Part shown: in pieces, positions 10,001 through 18,444 of the stretch | Numbering within the stretch: the first letter of the stretch is position 1 | How the letters are laid out: each line of letters starts with the position of its first letter | Assembly (NCBI GenBank): GCA_023954045.1 | Contig: JAMLIR010000017.1 | Span: forward strand, 27,651 to 91,650 | Length of the DNA stretch: 64,000 nucleotides | Reading direction: 5' to 3' | From: Burkholderiaceae bacterium | GTDB taxonomy: Bacteria; Pseudomonadota; Gammaproteobacteria; Burkholderiales; Burkholderiaceae_E | Translations under genes and position numbers: made by a program | The notes under the pieces: model-generated | The model's input: the letters and a program-made list of their open reading frames with translations, nothing else | Told to the model about the DNA's origin: nothing | Databases searched by the model: none

Positions 10001-10623
10001 ATCGGGTACAGGTCGATCAGGCCGCCGCGCACGCAGTACTCGCCCGGGTGGACCACCTGCGAGACGTGCTCGTAGCCGGCCAGCGTCAGCTGGGCGCGCA
10101 AGCCCCGTTCGTCGAGCCGCTGTCCCTTGTGGAAGAAGAACGTGTGCGAGGCGAGGTACGACGGCGGCGCCAGGCGGTGGAGCGCGGTGCTCGCCGGCGC
10201 GAGCAGCACGTCGCAGTCGCCGCGCTGCAGCGCGTAGAGCGTCGAAAGCCGCTCGGAGACGAGGTCCTGGTGCGGCGAGAACGCGTCGTACGGCAGCGTT
10301 TCCCAGTCGGGCAGCAGCAGCACGCGCAACTGCGGCGCGAACCAGCGGATCTCCTCGGCGAGGCGCTGCGCGTCCGGGGCGGCGGCCGCGACGATCGCCA
10401 GCGCGCGGCCGCCGGCCGCTTCGCGCGCGGCCAGGGCAGCGAGCAGCAACGCGTCGCCCGAGCCGTGGCAGGCCGGCAGCGTGCGCACCTGCCCGGCAGC
10501 CGGCGCGGGGTGCGCCTCGAGCAGCGCGGCGAGCGGCGAGCGGCCGCCGCCGCCCTCGGGCGGGGGCTTGCGGGATTCGCCGGCAGCGGCGGCCTCCGCG
10601 GGCGGCAGCGCGTGGGTGGTCAA
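7063..10623 (-). CDS. mfd: Transcription-repair coupling factor Mfd
   Basis: Superfamily 2 translocase that removes RNA polymerase stalled at DNA damage and recruits UvrA. About 1186 aa. Domains: UvrB-like N-terminal module ([17 protein letters not shown]), RNA polymerase interaction domain ([16 protein letters not shown]-like stretch), RecG-like motor with Walker [13 protein letters not shown] and DEEH box, TRG motif, C-terminal autoinhibitory D7. The start is unclear: the first conserved residues lie about 30 codons in, no ATG exists nearby, and neither the TTG used here (10621-10623) nor one 21 bases upstream (10642-10644) has a Shine-Dalgarno site. A -10-like TAGAAT lies 7 bases before the upstream TTG. 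First gene of mfd-serB-MFS, divergent from ispD. Confidence 0.93.
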   Translation of the reverse strand: MTTHALPPAEAAAAGESRKPPPEGGGGRSPLAALLEAHPAPAAGQVRTLPACHGSGDALLLAALAAREAAGGRALAIVAAAAPDAQRLAEEIRWFAPQLRVLLLPDWETLPYDAFSPHQDLVSERLSTLYALQRGDCDVLLAPASTALHRLAPPSYLASHTFFFHKGQRLDERGLRAQLTLAGYEHVSQVVHPGEYCVRGGLIDLYPMGSALPFRLDLFGDEIESIRTFDPDTQRSLYAIDRVRLLPGREFPIDEAARTAFRSRWRERFEGDPSRSTVYRDVGNGIAPAGIEYWLPLFHERTATLFDYLPDAALVVSHGDVEDAARRFAEEAGQRFRFLSHDPERPLMRPDELFIDATQFFVEARRFGRWAVARAAADAASQPGAKPGFTSAAPDVSVNRRAANPVERLAAFFDSSALRKLVVAESPGRRETLSQLLAEHGLALPALEDWAGFAEGDAAAALVAGPLHEGFALPDAGIAVLTEAELFTGTARRTRRGLRESQTDVDSIIRDLSELKIGDPVVHAQHGIGRYEGLATMDLGDGPTEFLHLTYANQATLYVPVSQLHVIGRYSGANPEDAPLHQLGSDQWEKARTRAARRARDAAAELLNLYARRAARTGHAFSFGPHDYEAFASGFAFEETPDQLAAIHAVIHDMTSGKAMDRLVCGDVGFGKTEVALRAAWVAVADGKQVAILAPTTLLAEQHFQTFSDRFAELPVKLVELSRFRSAKETKTAVADIVAGRVDIVIGTHKLLSADVKFPRLGLVIIDEEHRFGVRQKEALKALRAEVDVLTLTATPIPRTLAMSLEGIRDFSVIATAPQKRLAIKTFVRRESDGAIREALLRELKRGGQAYFLHNEVETIENRRARLAELVPEARIAVAHGQMPERELERVMRDFHQQRFNVLLCTTIIETGIDVPTANTIVIHRADRFGLAQLHQLRGRVGRSHHQAYAYLLIPDESAITRDAGKRLEAIQAMEELGSGFYLAMHDLEIRGAGEVLGESQSGDMQEVGFALYTEMLNEAVRALKAGREPDLSAPLAATTEIKLHVPALLPTDYCPDVHERLTLYKRMANCETADALDGLREELVDRFGKLPEAARALVETHRLRIASRPLGIARIDAAAEAIVIQFVPDPPIDPAAIIRLIQSRRDVRLAGPDRLRFTLSTPDLDARVRRIREILAGLVDKAAAR

Positions 10624-10647
10624 GGGAATGGGCAGCGCAGGCAAGAC

Positions 10648-10657
10648 TACAATTCTA
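10648..10657. promoter_or_regulatory. Overlapping divergent -10 elements for ispD and mfd
   Basis: On the plus strand TACAAT (10648-10653) fits a -10 for ispD; on the minus strand TAGAAT (10657-10652) fits a -10 for mfd. The two hexamers share two base pairs. No convincing -35 was seen for either, so both are single-element predictions. Confidence 0.45.
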
Positions 10658-10696
10658 GCTTTTCGCCGTCCCCGGCGACGGCAGACCCCACCGACC

Positions 10697-11392
10697 GTGT
10701 CCGAACCCGCCGCCCGATACTTCGCCGTGATTCCCGCCGCAGGCACGGGAAGGCGGCTCGGCGCGGCGCAGCCGAAGCAGTACCTCGCGGTCGGCGGCCG
10801 CCCGATGTTGCGCTGGAGCGTCGACGCGCTGCTGGGGGCGCCGTGGATCGAGCGCATCGTGGTCGTGGTCGCGCCGGACGACCAGCGTGCGGCCGCCATG
10901 CTGGACGGTCTCGCGCGCGTCGAGGTGCTCGCTGCGGGCGGCGCCACGCGGCGCGATTCGGTCCTGGCCGGGTTGCGCGCGCTGGCGAACTCGGGCGCCG
11001 GCCCTCGCGACTGGGTACTGGTCCACGACGCTGCGCGCCCGGGGCTGCTGCCGGCACACCTGGGGCGGCTGCGCGCCGAACTCGCCACCTCGCCGGTCGG
11101 AGGGCTGCTCGCGGTGCCGGTCAGCGACACCGTCAAGCAGGCCGGCGAGGATCGCCACTCGGTGGTCGCGACGCTGGAGCGCGATCGGCTGTGGCTGGCG
11201 CAGACGCCGCAGATGTTCCGCATCGGGCTGCTGGTCGACGCGATCGACGCGCACCCGTCGGTGACCGACGAGGCCGCCGCGATCGAGCGCGCCGGACACG
11301 TGCCGCGACTGGTCGAAGGCGGCAGGGCGAACTTCAAGGTGACCACCGCCGAGGATCTCGAACTGATGCAGCGGCTGCTGGAGCGACGATGA
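10697..11392 (+). CDS. ispD: 2-C-methyl-D-erythritol 4-phosphate cytidylyltransferase IspD
   Basis: Third step of the MEP isoprenoid pathway: joins CTP and MEP to give CDP-ME. The 231-residue protein opens with the nucleotidyltransferase motif [20 protein letters not shown] and ends with a [10 protein letters not shown] stretch typical of IspD. The GTG at 10697 gives the standard family length; an ATG at 10628 lies upstream of the probable -10 element and is unlikely to be used. The stop overlaps the ispF start as ATGA. Products feed the isoprenoids used by HpnC and HpnD encoded later in the window. Confidence 0.95.
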   Translation: MSEPAARYFAVIPAAGTGRRLGAAQPKQYLAVGGRPMLRWSVDALLGAPWIERIVVVVAPDDQRAAAMLDGLARVEVLAAGGATRRDSVLAGLRALANSGAGPRDWVLVHDAARPGLLPAHLGRLRAELATSPVGGLLAVPVSDTVKQAGEDRHSVVATLERDRLWLAQTPQMFRIGLLVDAIDAHPSVTDEAAAIERAGHVPRLVEGGRANFKVTTAEDLELMQRLLERR

Positions 11393-11880
11393 AGATCCGG
11401 ATCGGGCAGGGCTACGACGTTCACGCGCTGGTGCCGGGGCGCAGGCTGGTGATCGGCGGGGTCGAGGTGCCCCACGGCCACGGACTGCTCGGGCACTCCG
11501 ACGCGGACGTGCTGCTGCACGCGATCACCGACGCGCTGCTCGGCGCGGCGGCGCTCGGCGACATCGGCAGGCACTTCCCGGACACCGACGAGCGCTGGCG
11601 CGGCGCCGACAGCGTGGCGCTGCTCGCCGAGGCGGCGCGGATCGTGCGCGCCGCGGGCTGGGAGATCGGCAACGTCGACGCGACCGTGATCGCCCAGGCG
11701 CCGAAGCTCGCCCCGCACCTGCCGCGGATGGCCGAGCGGATCGCCGCCGCGCTGCGCGTCGACGTCGGGCAGGTCGGCGTCAAGGCCAAGACCGGCGAGC
11801 GGCTCGGATTCGCCGGGCGCGGCGAGGGAATCGCCGCGCAGGCGGTGGCGCTGCTGGTGGAGCGCGACGCCGGCTCTTGA
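11389..11880 (+). CDS. ispF: 2-C-methyl-D-erythritol 2,4-cyclodiphosphate synthase IspF
   Basis: Converts CDP-ME 2-phosphate to the cyclic diphosphate MEcPP with release of CMP, in the MEP pathway. At 163 residues it is of normal length. Metal ligands lie in GYDVHAL (Asp and His) and the [10 protein letters not shown] loop follows; [17 protein letters not shown] is the conserved C-terminal region. The start overlaps the ispD stop by four bases (ATGA), indicating translational coupling. IspE is not in the window. Confidence 0.97.
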   Translation: MKIRIGQGYDVHALVPGRRLVIGGVEVPHGHGLLGHSDADVLLHAITDALLGAAALGDIGRHFPDTDERWRGADSVALLAEAARIVRAAGWEIGNVDATVIAQAPKLAPHLPRMAERIAAALRVDVGQVGVKAKTGERLGFAGRGEGIAAQAVALLVERDAGS

Positions 11881-11903
11881 GGCAGGTCAAGCGGCGAGGG
11901 GCG

Positions 11904-11939
11904 GGCGCCGCGGCCGCGTTGCGGCGCCGTGGCCGCGTT
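11904..11939 (+). repeat. Tandem imperfect 17-bp GC-rich direct repeat
   Basis: GGCGCCGCGGCCGCGTT (11904-11920) is repeated as GGCGCCGTGGCCGCGTT (11923-11939) with one mismatch and a 2-base spacer. It lies in the 153-base gap between ispF and the TrpB-like gene. Function unknown; it could be part of a terminator structure or an operator. Confidence 0.6.
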
Positions 11940-12033
11940 TCGGTACACTGATCCGTTCGTGAGCCGCACCACCCCGTGAAGGCTTCGGGGCATCGACGCG
12001 GCCCGCACGACCAACCACAAGGGGGAGACGACG

Positions 12034-13404
12034 ATGGGCGAACAGACCAAGTACCTGCTCGACGAGAGCCGGATTCCGAAGCGCTGGTACAACATCCAGG
12101 CCGACCTGCCGAAGCCGCTGGCACCGGTGCTGCATCCGGGCACGATGAAGCCGGTCGGGCCCGACGACCTCGCGCCGCTGTTCCCGATGGCGCTGATCAT
12201 GCAGGAGGTCACCACCGAGCGCGAGATCGACATTCCCGAGCCGGTGCGCGACATCTACCGGCTGTGGCGCCCGAGCCCGCTGTTTCGCGCGCACCGCCTC
12301 GAGAAGGTGCTCGGCACCCCGGCGAAGATCTTCTACAAGTACGAGGGCGTGAGCCCGGCGGGCAGCCACAAGCCGAACACCGCGGTCGCGCAGGCGTTCT
12401 ACAACCGCGAGGCCGGCATCAAGCGGCTGAGCACCGAGACCGGGGCCGGTCAGTGGGGCTCGTCGCTGGCGTTCGCCGGCGCGCTGTTCGGCATCGACGT
12501 CACCGTGTTCCAGGTGCGCGTCTCCTATGACCAGAAACCGTACCGCCGCGCGCTGATGGAGTCGTACGGCGCGCGCTGCCTGCCGTCGCCGTCGACCGAA
12601 ACCGAGTTCGGCCGCAGCGTGCTCGCCAAGCGTCCCGATCATCCGGGCAGCCTCGGCATCGCGATCTCGGAGGCCGTCGAGGTCGCCGCGAAGAACGACG
12701 ACACCAAGTACGCGCTCGGTTCGGTGCTCAACCATGTGCTGCTGCACCAGACCGTGGTCGGGCTCGAAGCGATGGAGCAGCTGAAGATGGCCGACGCCTG
12801 GCCCGACGTGATCGTCGGCTGCACCGGGGGTGGCTCGAACTTCGCCGGCATCACGTTCCCGTTCATCGGCGACGGACTGCGCGGCGGCGCGAAGCCGCGG
12901 ATCGTCGCGGTCGAGCCGGCGGCCTGCCCGTCGCTCACGCGCGGCAAGTTCGCCTACGACTTCGGCGACACCGGGCACATGACGCCGCTGGCGAAGATGC
13001 ACACGCTCGGGTCCACCTTCACGCCGCCTGGTTTCCACGCCGGCGGCCTGCGCTACCACGGCATGGCGCCGCTGGTCTCGCACCTGAAGGACCTGAACCT
13101 GATCGAGGCGGTCGCCTACCACCAGAAGGAGTGCTTCGCCGCCGGCATCCAGTTCGCCCGCTCCGAAGGCATCCTGCCGGCGCCGGAGGCGAACCACGCG
13201 GTCAAGGGCGCGATCGAGGAGGCGCTGCGCTGCAAGCGCGAGGGGCGCTCCGAGACGATCCTGTTCAACCTGTGCGGCCACGGCCACTTCGACATGGCCG
13301 CCTACATGGCCTACAGCGCGGGCACGCTGACCGACCAGTCGTACAGCGAGCAGGAACTCGCGATGGCGCTCGCCGGGCTGCCGAGCGTTCCCGAGCCGGC
13401 CTGA
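12034..13404 (+). CDS. TrpB-like (TrpB2-type) PLP-dependent enzyme
   Basis: A 456-residue relative of the tryptophan synthase beta subunit. The PLP lysine is in GSHKPNT (Lys near 113), and the phosphate-binding Gly-rich loop [11 protein letters not shown] lies near 263-273. Length above 430 residues and the N-terminal extension with YNIQADLP mark the TrpB2 group, which can act without TrpA, mainly joining indole and serine; some members may have other roles. There is no trpA or other trp gene here. A strong AGGGGGAG ribosome site precedes the ATG. The dehydrogenase operon follows after 178 bases with its own promoter, so the two may be separate. Confidence 0.9.
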   Translation: MGEQTKYLLDESRIPKRWYNIQADLPKPLAPVLHPGTMKPVGPDDLAPLFPMALIMQEVTTEREIDIPEPVRDIYRLWRPSPLFRAHRLEKVLGTPAKIFYKYEGVSPAGSHKPNTAVAQAFYNREAGIKRLSTETGAGQWGSSLAFAGALFGIDVTVFQVRVSYDQKPYRRALMESYGARCLPSPSTETEFGRSVLAKRPDHPGSLGIAISEAVEVAAKNDDTKYALGSVLNHVLLHQTVVGLEAMEQLKMADAWPDVIVGCTGGGSNFAGITFPFIGDGLRGGAKPRIVAVEPAACPSLTRGKFAYDFGDTGHMTPLAKMHTLGSTFTPPGFHAGGLRYHGMAPLVSHLKDLNLIEAVAYHQKECFAAGIQFARSEGILPAPEANHAVKGAIEEALRCKREGRSETILFNLCGHGHFDMAAYMAYSAGTLTDQSYSEQELAMALAGLPSVPEPA

Positions 13405-13441
13405 TCCCGTCGGCCTGACCCGGCCTGGCCGGGCCGGCTTC

Positions 13442-13467
13442 CCGCCGGGGCGAGCGCGCCCCGGCGG
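13442..13467 (+). terminator. Strong GC hairpin after the TrpB-like gene
   Basis: A perfect 11-bp stem CCGCCGGGGCG / CGCCCCGGCGG closes a four-base loop AGCG, 37 bases after the stop codon. It is followed by a pyrimidine-rich but T-poor stretch, so it is a probable yet not classical terminator. Confidence 0.55.
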
Positions 13468-13499
13468 CCTTCGCCTCTCCCCGCCGATCGTCCCGCGCA

Positions 13500-13546
13500 T
13501 TGACCCGGATCAACGGCTCGACGCGCAGGCGGCGTATTGCTATCGC
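13500..13546 (+). promoter_or_regulatory. FNR/ANR box and -10 region of the dehydrogenase-lipoyl operon
   Basis: TTGACCCGGATCAA (13500-13513) matches the FNR/ANR consensus TTGAT-N4-ATCAA except for one base. The candidate -10s TATTGC (13535-13540) or TATCGC (13541-13546) would put transcription start near 13547, placing the box centre about 40.5 bases upstream: the spacing of class II, FNR-activated promoters. Activation at low oxygen is inferred. A small hairpin CGCCTT/AAGGCG (13544-13559) lies at the predicted mRNA 5' end. Confidence 0.6.
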
Positions 13547-13582
13547 CTTGCGAAAGGCGTCGTTCCAGCGAAGGAGGAAACC

Positions 13583-14590
13583 ATGCGCGACCGCAACGAA
13601 TCGCTGCTCTGGATGTACGAGAAGATGGTGGAGATTCGCCACTACGAGGAGACGATGGTCAACGTCTACCTCGAAGGGAAGCTGCCGCCGAAGATCCAGA
13701 AGGGCCTGGCTTTCGACATCGGCTCCGGCCCGGTGCCCGGAGAGATGCACCTGTCGGCCGGCCAGGAGCCGGTGGCGGTCGGCGTCTGCGCGCACCTGAA
13801 GAAGGAAGACACCGTGGTCGGCACCCACCGCCCGCACCATTTCGCGATCGCCAAGGGCGTGCCGCTGGACAAGATGACGGCCGAGATGTTCGGCAAGGCG
13901 GCCGGCCTGGGCAAGGGCAAGGGCGGGCACATGCACCTGTTCGACCCCGAGCACCGCTTCAGCTGCAGCGGCATCATCGGCGCGAGCCTGCCGCCCGCCT
14001 GCGGCGCGGCGCTGGCCGCGAAGAAGCTCGGCCGCGACTGGGTCGCCGTCGCGTTCTTCGGCGAGGGCGCGGCGAACCAGGGGTCGTTCCACGAGTCGCT
14101 GAATCTCGCGGCGCTGTGGAAGCTGCCGGTCGTGTTCGTCTGCGAGGACAACTACTGGGCGATTTCGGTTCCCAAGCCCTCTGCGGCGTCGATCGCGAGG
14201 ATCTCCGACCGCGCGCCCGCCTACGGGATGCCGGGCGTGCACGTTCCGAACAACGACGCGGTCGAGGTGTTCGAAGCCGCCGGCGCGGCGGTCGAGCGCG
14301 CCCGCGGCGGTGGCGGCCCGACGCTGATCGAGGTGCGCACGGACCGCTACCTCGGCCACTTCCAGGGCGACGCGGAGGTGTACCGGCCGAAGGACGAGGT
14401 GGCGAAGCTGCGCGCCAACGATCCGATCCCGCGGCTCGCGGCGCAGTTGAAGTCGCAGAAGCTCCTCGACGACGCCCAGCGCGCAGCGCTCGAGGCGCGC
14501 GCCCGCGCGCGCGTCGACGAAGCCTACGCGTTCGCGCGCCGCGCCGACTACCCGGCGCCGGCCGACGCGCTGGCCGACGTGTTCGTCTGA
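13583..14590 (+). CDS. TPP-dependent 2-oxoacid/acetoin dehydrogenase E1 component, alpha subunit
   Basis: A 335-residue E1 alpha subunit of the AcoA/PdhA type, forming with the next gene product a heterotetramer that decarboxylates a 2-oxo acid (or cleaves acetoin) and reductively acylates a lipoyl group. The thiamine diphosphate motif runs from GEGAANQG (near residue 158) to the EDN about 30 residues later; the GHMHLFD and GIIGASLPPACG regions are typical. A near-ideal AAGGAGG ribosome site precedes the ATG. The substrate cannot be read from sequence; acetoin, pyruvate and branched-chain oxo acids are all possible. First gene of a four-gene operon. Confidence 0.9.
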   Translation: MRDRNESLLWMYEKMVEIRHYEETMVNVYLEGKLPPKIQKGLAFDIGSGPVPGEMHLSAGQEPVAVGVCAHLKKEDTVVGTHRPHHFAIAKGVPLDKMTAEMFGKAAGLGKGKGGHMHLFDPEHRFSCSGIIGASLPPACGAALAAKKLGRDWVAVAFFGEGAANQGSFHESLNLAALWKLPVVFVCEDNYWAISVPKPSAASIARISDRAPAYGMPGVHVPNNDAVEVFEAAGAAVERARGGGGPTLIEVRTDRYLGHFQGDAEVYRPKDEVAKLRANDPIPRLAAQLKSQKLLDDAQRAALEARARARVDEAYAFARRADYPAPADALADVFV

Positions 14591-14617
14591 GACCGCAACT
14601 GGCAGGAGACTCCGATC

Positions 14618-15658
14618 ATGAGCGAAAAACGTGCACTGACGATGGCCCAGGCGATCTCCGAGGCGATCGCCCAGGAAATGGAGCGCGACCCGGCCGTCTT
14701 CGTGATGGGCGAGGACATCGGCCGCTACGGCGGCATCTTCGGCGCGACCGGCGGGCTGCTGGACAAGTTCGGCCCCGACCGGATCATGGACACGCCGATC
14801 TCGGAGACCGCGTTCATCGGCGCGGCGACCGGCGCCGCCGCGACCGGCATGCGGCCGATCGCCGAACTGATGTTCGTCGACTTCTTCGGCGTGTGCATGG
14901 ACCAGATCTACAACCACATGGCCAAGAACACCTACATGGCGGGCGGGAACATCCGGCTGCCGGTGGTGCTGATGACCGCGATCGGCGGCGGCTACAACGA
15001 CGCCGCGCAGCACTCGCAATGCCTGTTCGGCACCTTCGCGCACATCCCCGGGCTGAAGGTGGTCGTGCCCTCGAACGCCTACGACGCGAAAGGGCTGATG
15101 ATCCAGTCGATCCGCGACGACAACCCCGTGATGTTCATGTTCCACAAGGGGATCATGGGGCTGCCGTGGATGGCCTACTTCGAGGGAAGCACCACCGAAG
15201 TGCCCCAGGAGGCTTACACGGTCCCGTTCGGCCAGGCCCGCGTGGTCCGCGAAGGCGCCGACCTGACGATCGTCACGCTGAGCCAGATGGTGCACAAGGC
15301 GGCGCTCGCCGCTGCCGAGCTCGCGCGCGACGGCATCGAAGCCGAGGTGATCGACCTGCGCACGCTCGTGCCGCTCGACCGCAAGGCCGTGCTGAAATCG
15401 GTCGCGAAGACCGGGCGGCTGCTGGTGGCCGACGAGGACTACCTGAGCTTCGGACTGAGCGGCGAGATCGCGGCGATCGTTGCCGAGAACCTCGACACGG
15501 TGCGGCTGCGCGCGCCGGTCAGGCGACTGGCAGTCCCCGACGTGCCGATCCCGTACAGCCGGCCGCTCGAGCGCTTCGTGATCCCGCAGGTCGAGTCGAT
15601 CGTCGAGGCGGGACGGGCGCTGTGCCGCGCGCCGTTCGCGCAGGCGATGCCCGCATGA
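14618..15658 (+). CDS. TPP-dependent 2-oxoacid/acetoin dehydrogenase E1 component, beta subunit
   Basis: A 346-residue E1 beta subunit (AcoB/PdhB type), partner of the preceding gene. It has the transketolase pyrimidine-binding domain with GEDIGRYGGIFGATGGL near residues 30-46 and a C-terminal transketolase domain (VIDLRTLVPLD about residue 247 onward). GGAG stands upstream of the ATG and 27 bases separate it from the alpha gene. Its stop overlaps the lipoyl-protein start as ATGA (15655-15658). Confidence 0.9.
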   Translation: MSEKRALTMAQAISEAIAQEMERDPAVFVMGEDIGRYGGIFGATGGLLDKFGPDRIMDTPISETAFIGAATGAAATGMRPIAELMFVDFFGVCMDQIYNHMAKNTYMAGGNIRLPVVLMTAIGGGYNDAAQHSQCLFGTFAHIPGLKVVVPSNAYDAKGLMIQSIRDDNPVMFMFHKGIMGLPWMAYFEGSTTEVPQEAYTVPFGQARVVREGADLTIVTLSQMVHKAALAAAELARDGIEAEVIDLRTLVPLDRKAVLKSVAKTGRLLVADEDYLSFGLSGEIAAIVAENLDTVRLRAPVRRLAVPDVPIPYSRPLERFVIPQVESIVEAGRALCRAPFAQAMPA

Positions 15659-15906
15659 CGGCGATCACGCTGGGCGAAGCGGCCTGGCAGGACGTCGAGG
15701 AGGGCACCGAGGCACTGGTCGATCGCTGGCTGGTCGGGGAGGGCACCGCCGTGCGCGCCGGGCAGCCGGTGGCTTCGGTCGTGCTGGTCAAGACCACGCT
15801 CGAGGTGACGGCGCCGGCCGACGGCGTCATCGAGCGCATCCTGGTCGCGGCAGGAGAGACCTTCGCGCGCGGTGCGCCGATCGGCATGCTGCGCGAAGCT
15901 GGCTGA
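15655..15906 (+). CDS. Free-standing lipoyl-domain carrier protein (83 aa)
   Basis: An 83-residue protein that consists only of a biotinyl/lipoyl domain. The probable lipoylated lysine is Lys46, in VLVKTTLEVTAPADGVI, where typical E2 domains read ETDKA; the rest of the hammerhead fold pattern (APADG then VAAGETFARG) is conserved. It has no subunit-binding or acyltransferase domain, so it cannot do the E2 reaction alone. The ATG overlaps the E1 beta stop (ATGA), and the next gene, a lipoate ligase, begins at the very next base. It may deliver acyl groups to an E2 encoded elsewhere or to an unknown partner. Confidence 0.88.
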   Translation: MTAITLGEAAWQDVEEGTEALVDRWLVGEGTAVRAGQPVASVVLVKTTLEVTAPADGVIERILVAAGETFARGAPIGMLREAG

Positions 15907-16605
15907 ATGCGGGTCGGCGACACGATCGCGGACGAGCACGCCTGGGTGGCCGATGCGCTCGCCGCGCCCGTCGAACGGGCGCGGTGGCGCGTCTGGCGCT
16001 ATCGCGAAGCCGAGATCGTGCTGGGCTGCTCGCAGCGGGGGTTGCTCGAGCAGGTCGCGCAACGGGTCGCGCCGGGCGTCGGCGTCTCGGTGCGCCCGTC
16101 CGGTGGCGGTGCGGTGCTGGCCGGCCCGTGGATGGTGGGCGTCAGCGTCGTGCTCGCGCCCGCCCACCCGCTGCTCGGCGCGGGCCTGGTCGCCAGCTAC
16201 CGCTGGCTGGGCGAGCTGCACGTCCAATCGATGGGCGCGGCCGGCATCGAGGCGCGCGCGGTCGAGCCGCAGGCGGCGCGCGAAGCGGCCGGCGCTGCCG
16301 GTGCAACGTCGTTGCGGTGGGCGTGCTTCGGATCGTTGTCGCCGTGGGAGGTGGTCGATGCGTCGGGACGCAAGCTCACCGGCCTCGCGCAGCAGCGCCG
16401 GCGCACCGGTGTCGCCTTCTCGGCCGGCACGCTGGTCTCGCGGCCCGACTGGCGAATTCTGTGCGAGGCATTGGGCGCCCCCGGCGATACCGGGCGACTC
16501 GAGCGCGTGACGGCCGCCTGCAACGAGGCGTCCGGCGCCGCCCGGATCGAAGCGGACGAGTGGGCCCGGTCGATCGACGCGGCGCTGCGCCGGGTGCTCG
16601 GCTGA
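15907..16605 (+). CDS. Lipoate-protein ligase A family protein, probably dedicated to the adjacent lipoyl protein
   Basis: A 232-residue member of the BPL/LplA catalytic family. Visible motifs: RPSGGGAV (residues 63-70), the lipoate-binding Gly-rich loop, and GRKLTGLAQQRR with the catalytic lysine near 156. It lacks the C-terminal accessory domain of E. coli LplA, as do LipM/LipL-type and many small ligases. It starts directly after the stop of the lipoyl-protein gene (TGA then ATG), which argues that it modifies that carrier. It could be an octanoyltransferase or amidotransferase rather than an ATP-dependent ligase. Confidence 0.82.
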   Translation: MRVGDTIADEHAWVADALAAPVERARWRVWRYREAEIVLGCSQRGLLEQVAQRVAPGVGVSVRPSGGGAVLAGPWMVGVSVVLAPAHPLLGAGLVASYRWLGELHVQSMGAAGIEARAVEPQAAREAAGAAGATSLRWACFGSLSPWEVVDASGRKLTGLAQQRRRTGVAFSAGTLVSRPDWRILCEALGAPGDTGRLERVTAACNEASGAARIEADEWARSIDAALRRVLG

Positions 16606-16633
16606 CCGCGCAAAGGCACGGCGCCGGTCAGCC
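16600..16633. terminator. Inverted repeat between convergent genes
   Basis: GGCTGACCG (16600-16608) and CGGTCAGCC (16625-16633) form a perfect 9-bp stem with a 16-base loop. It includes the stop codon of the ligase gene and abuts that of the opposite aminotransferase gene (16634-16636). No T run follows, so it is at best a weak two-way terminator. Confidence 0.4.
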
Positions 16634-17764
16634 TCAGCCCAGCGAGTGGGCGAACGCCGTGTCGAGCAGCCGCACCGTCCGATCGACGTTCTGCAGCTTG
16701 TCCAGTCCGAACAGCCCGATGCGGAAGCTGCGGAAATCGGCCGGCTCGTCGCACTGCAACGGCACGCCGGCGGCGATCTGCAGGCCCTGCGCGAGCAGCT
16801 TGCGCCCGGTGTGGATCTCCGGGTCGTCGGTGTAGCCGACGACGACGCCGGGTGCGTCGAAGCCCGCCGCGGCGACGCTGCGCACGCCGCGGGCCGCCAG
16901 CATCGCGCGGACCCTGTCGCCGAGCTCCTGCTGCTCGGCGCGCGCGCGCTCGAAGCCGTAACGCTGCGTCTCCCGCATCGCGTCGCGCACGCGCACGAGC
17001 GCGTCGGTGGGCATCGTCGCGTGGTACGCGTGGCCGCCGCCCTCGTAGGTCTCCATGATCTGCAGCCACTTGCGCAGGTCGCAGGCGTAGCTGGTGCCGG
17101 TCGTGTGCTCGATGCGCTCGCGGGCGCGCTCGGCGAGCATCACCAGCGCGCAGCAGGCGGGACCGCTCCAGCCCTTCTGCGGCGCGCTGATCAGCACGTC
17201 GACGCCCAGCGCGGCCATGTCGACCCAGATCGCCCCTGAAGCGATGCAGTCGAGCACGAACATGCCGCCGACCGAGTGCACCGCTGCCGCCACTGCGCGC
17301 AGGTAGTCCTCGGGAAGGATCATTCCCGAGGCGGTCTCGACGTGCGGCGCGAACACCAGCTCGGGGCGCTCGCGCTCGATCGCCGCAACGACCTCGTCGA
17401 TCGGCGGCGGCGCGAACGGCGCCTGGCGCCCCGGCTCGACGGGGCGCGCCATCAGGACGATCGACGCCGACGGAATGCTCCCCATATCGAAGATCTGCGT
17501 CCAGCGGTAGCTGAACCAGCCGTTGCGGATCACCAGCACCTTGCGGCCGGTCGCGAACTGGCGCGCGACCGCCTCCATCCCGAAGGTGCCGCTTCCGGGC
17601 ACGACGATCGCCGATCTCGCCCGGTAGGCGTCCTTCAGCACGGCGGCGATGTCGCGCATCGCTTCCTGGAACCTGCGCGACATGTGGTTCAGCGTGCGGT
17701 CGGTGTAGACCACCGAGTACTCGAGCAGTCCGTCCGGGTCGACGTCGGGGCGCAGGCCGGGCAT
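16634..17764 (-). CDS. Class V aminotransferase (alanine/serine-glyoxylate aminotransferase-like)
   Basis: A 376-residue fold-type I PLP enzyme of the class V family. The PLP lysine lies in ISAPQKGWSGP (about residue 200); VPGSGTFGMEA near residue 55 and the HVETASG stretch fit alanine-glyoxylate, serine-glyoxylate or 2-aminoethylphosphonate aminotransferases. The exact donor cannot be fixed. AGGGAA precedes the ATG by about 8 bases. It lies downstream of the rubrerythrin/Fe-S/DUF3501 genes in the same direction, 46 bases after the DUF3501 gene, so it may be their last co-transcribed gene. Confidence 0.85.
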   Translation of the reverse strand: MPGLRPDVDPDGLLEYSVVYTDRTLNHMSRRFQEAMRDIAAVLKDAYRARSAIVVPGSGTFGMEAVARQFATGRKVLVIRNGWFSYRWTQIFDMGSIPSASIVLMARPVEPGRQAPFAPPPIDEVVAAIERERPELVFAPHVETASGMILPEDYLRAVAAAVHSVGGMFVLDCIASGAIWVDMAALGVDVLISAPQKGWSGPACCALVMLAERARERIEHTTGTSYACDLRKWLQIMETYEGGGHAYHATMPTDALVRVRDAMRETQRYGFERARAEQQELGDRVRAMLAARGVRSVAAAGFDAPGVVVGYTDDPEIHTGRKLLAQGLQIAAGVPLQCDEPADFRSFRIGLFGLDKLQNVDRTVRLLDTAFAHSLG

Positions 17765-17810
17765 GAGGCGTTCCCTGGAAGAGGTCGGTCGTCGCGCCGC
17801 GGGCCGCCGG

Positions 17811-18425
17811 TCAGTGGAGGTCGGCGACCAGCGAGGCGCGCACCGCAGCCGGAAGCGGGCTCGCCTCGGCGCGGTAGTTCTCGTGATCGACGCCGACCGA
17901 CAGCGCGGCGCCGCGCGCCAGCGCGGCGGCCATCTCGTCGGTCAGCTCGAACCGGACGAAGTGTACCGCCGAAGTCTTCTCCTCGTTCTCGCGCTCGAGG
18001 TCCTCGTCGGCGATCGCGTAGACCTTCGTCTGGCCTTCGACCTGCACCCAGAGGCGGTCCTCGATGCCCTTGAGCCGGGCGAGCTCGCGGCGCCGAACCG
18101 CGACGTCCTCGTATTCGATCAGCATCGTCGCCTTGAAGTTGCGGCCGTCGGGGATCAGCGGGTTGTAGGCCTCGAGCTCGTGCTCGATGCCTTCCTCCTC
18201 GAAGATCTTCTCGATGCGCAGCATCTCCTGGATCTGGTAGCGCACCGTTTGCTCGTCCTCGAACAGCAGCGTCACGTGCTCGCCCAGCCGCACCTTGCGG
18301 TTCTGCTTGTGCTCGAGCACCTTGCGCCTGAACTCGGGCCGCGCCTTCGCGTAGGCCTCGAGCGTCATCAGCGATTCACGGGTCACTTTTCCCATTTTCG
18401 TCGTTTCCATCAAAAGCGTTTCCAT
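17811..18425 (-). CDS. DUF3501 family protein
   Basis: A protein of up to 204 residues with the full DUF3501 pattern: ITLE-type start (VTRESLMTLEAYAK), FRRKVLEHKQNRKVRLG, YQIQEMLRIEKIFEE, AYNPLIPDGRNFKATM and KTSAVHFVRFEL. The biochemical function is unknown. In many proteobacteria it is encoded beside a two-cluster Fe-S/CCG protein and a rubrerythrin, as here. Three in-frame ATGs are possible (18425, 18410, 18395); the family usually starts at the motif beginning MGKVTR, so 18395 is a serious alternative. No signal peptide or membrane segment is seen. Confidence 0.88.
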   Translation of the reverse strand: METLLMETTKMGKVTRESLMTLEAYAKARPEFRRKVLEHKQNRKVRLGEHVTLLFEDEQTVRYQIQEMLRIEKIFEEEGIEHELEAYNPLIPDGRNFKATMLIEYEDVAVRRRELARLKGIEDRLWVQVEGQTKVYAIADEDLERENEEKTSAVHFVRFELTDEMAAALARGAALSVGVDHENYRAEASPLPAAVRASLVADLH

Positions 18426-18444
18426 CGAACCCCGGCTGTCCGAT

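Noticed and set aside
10628-10696. Upstream ATG start for ispD
   Set aside because: It precedes the probable -10 element of ispD; the GTG at 10697 gives the normal IspD length.
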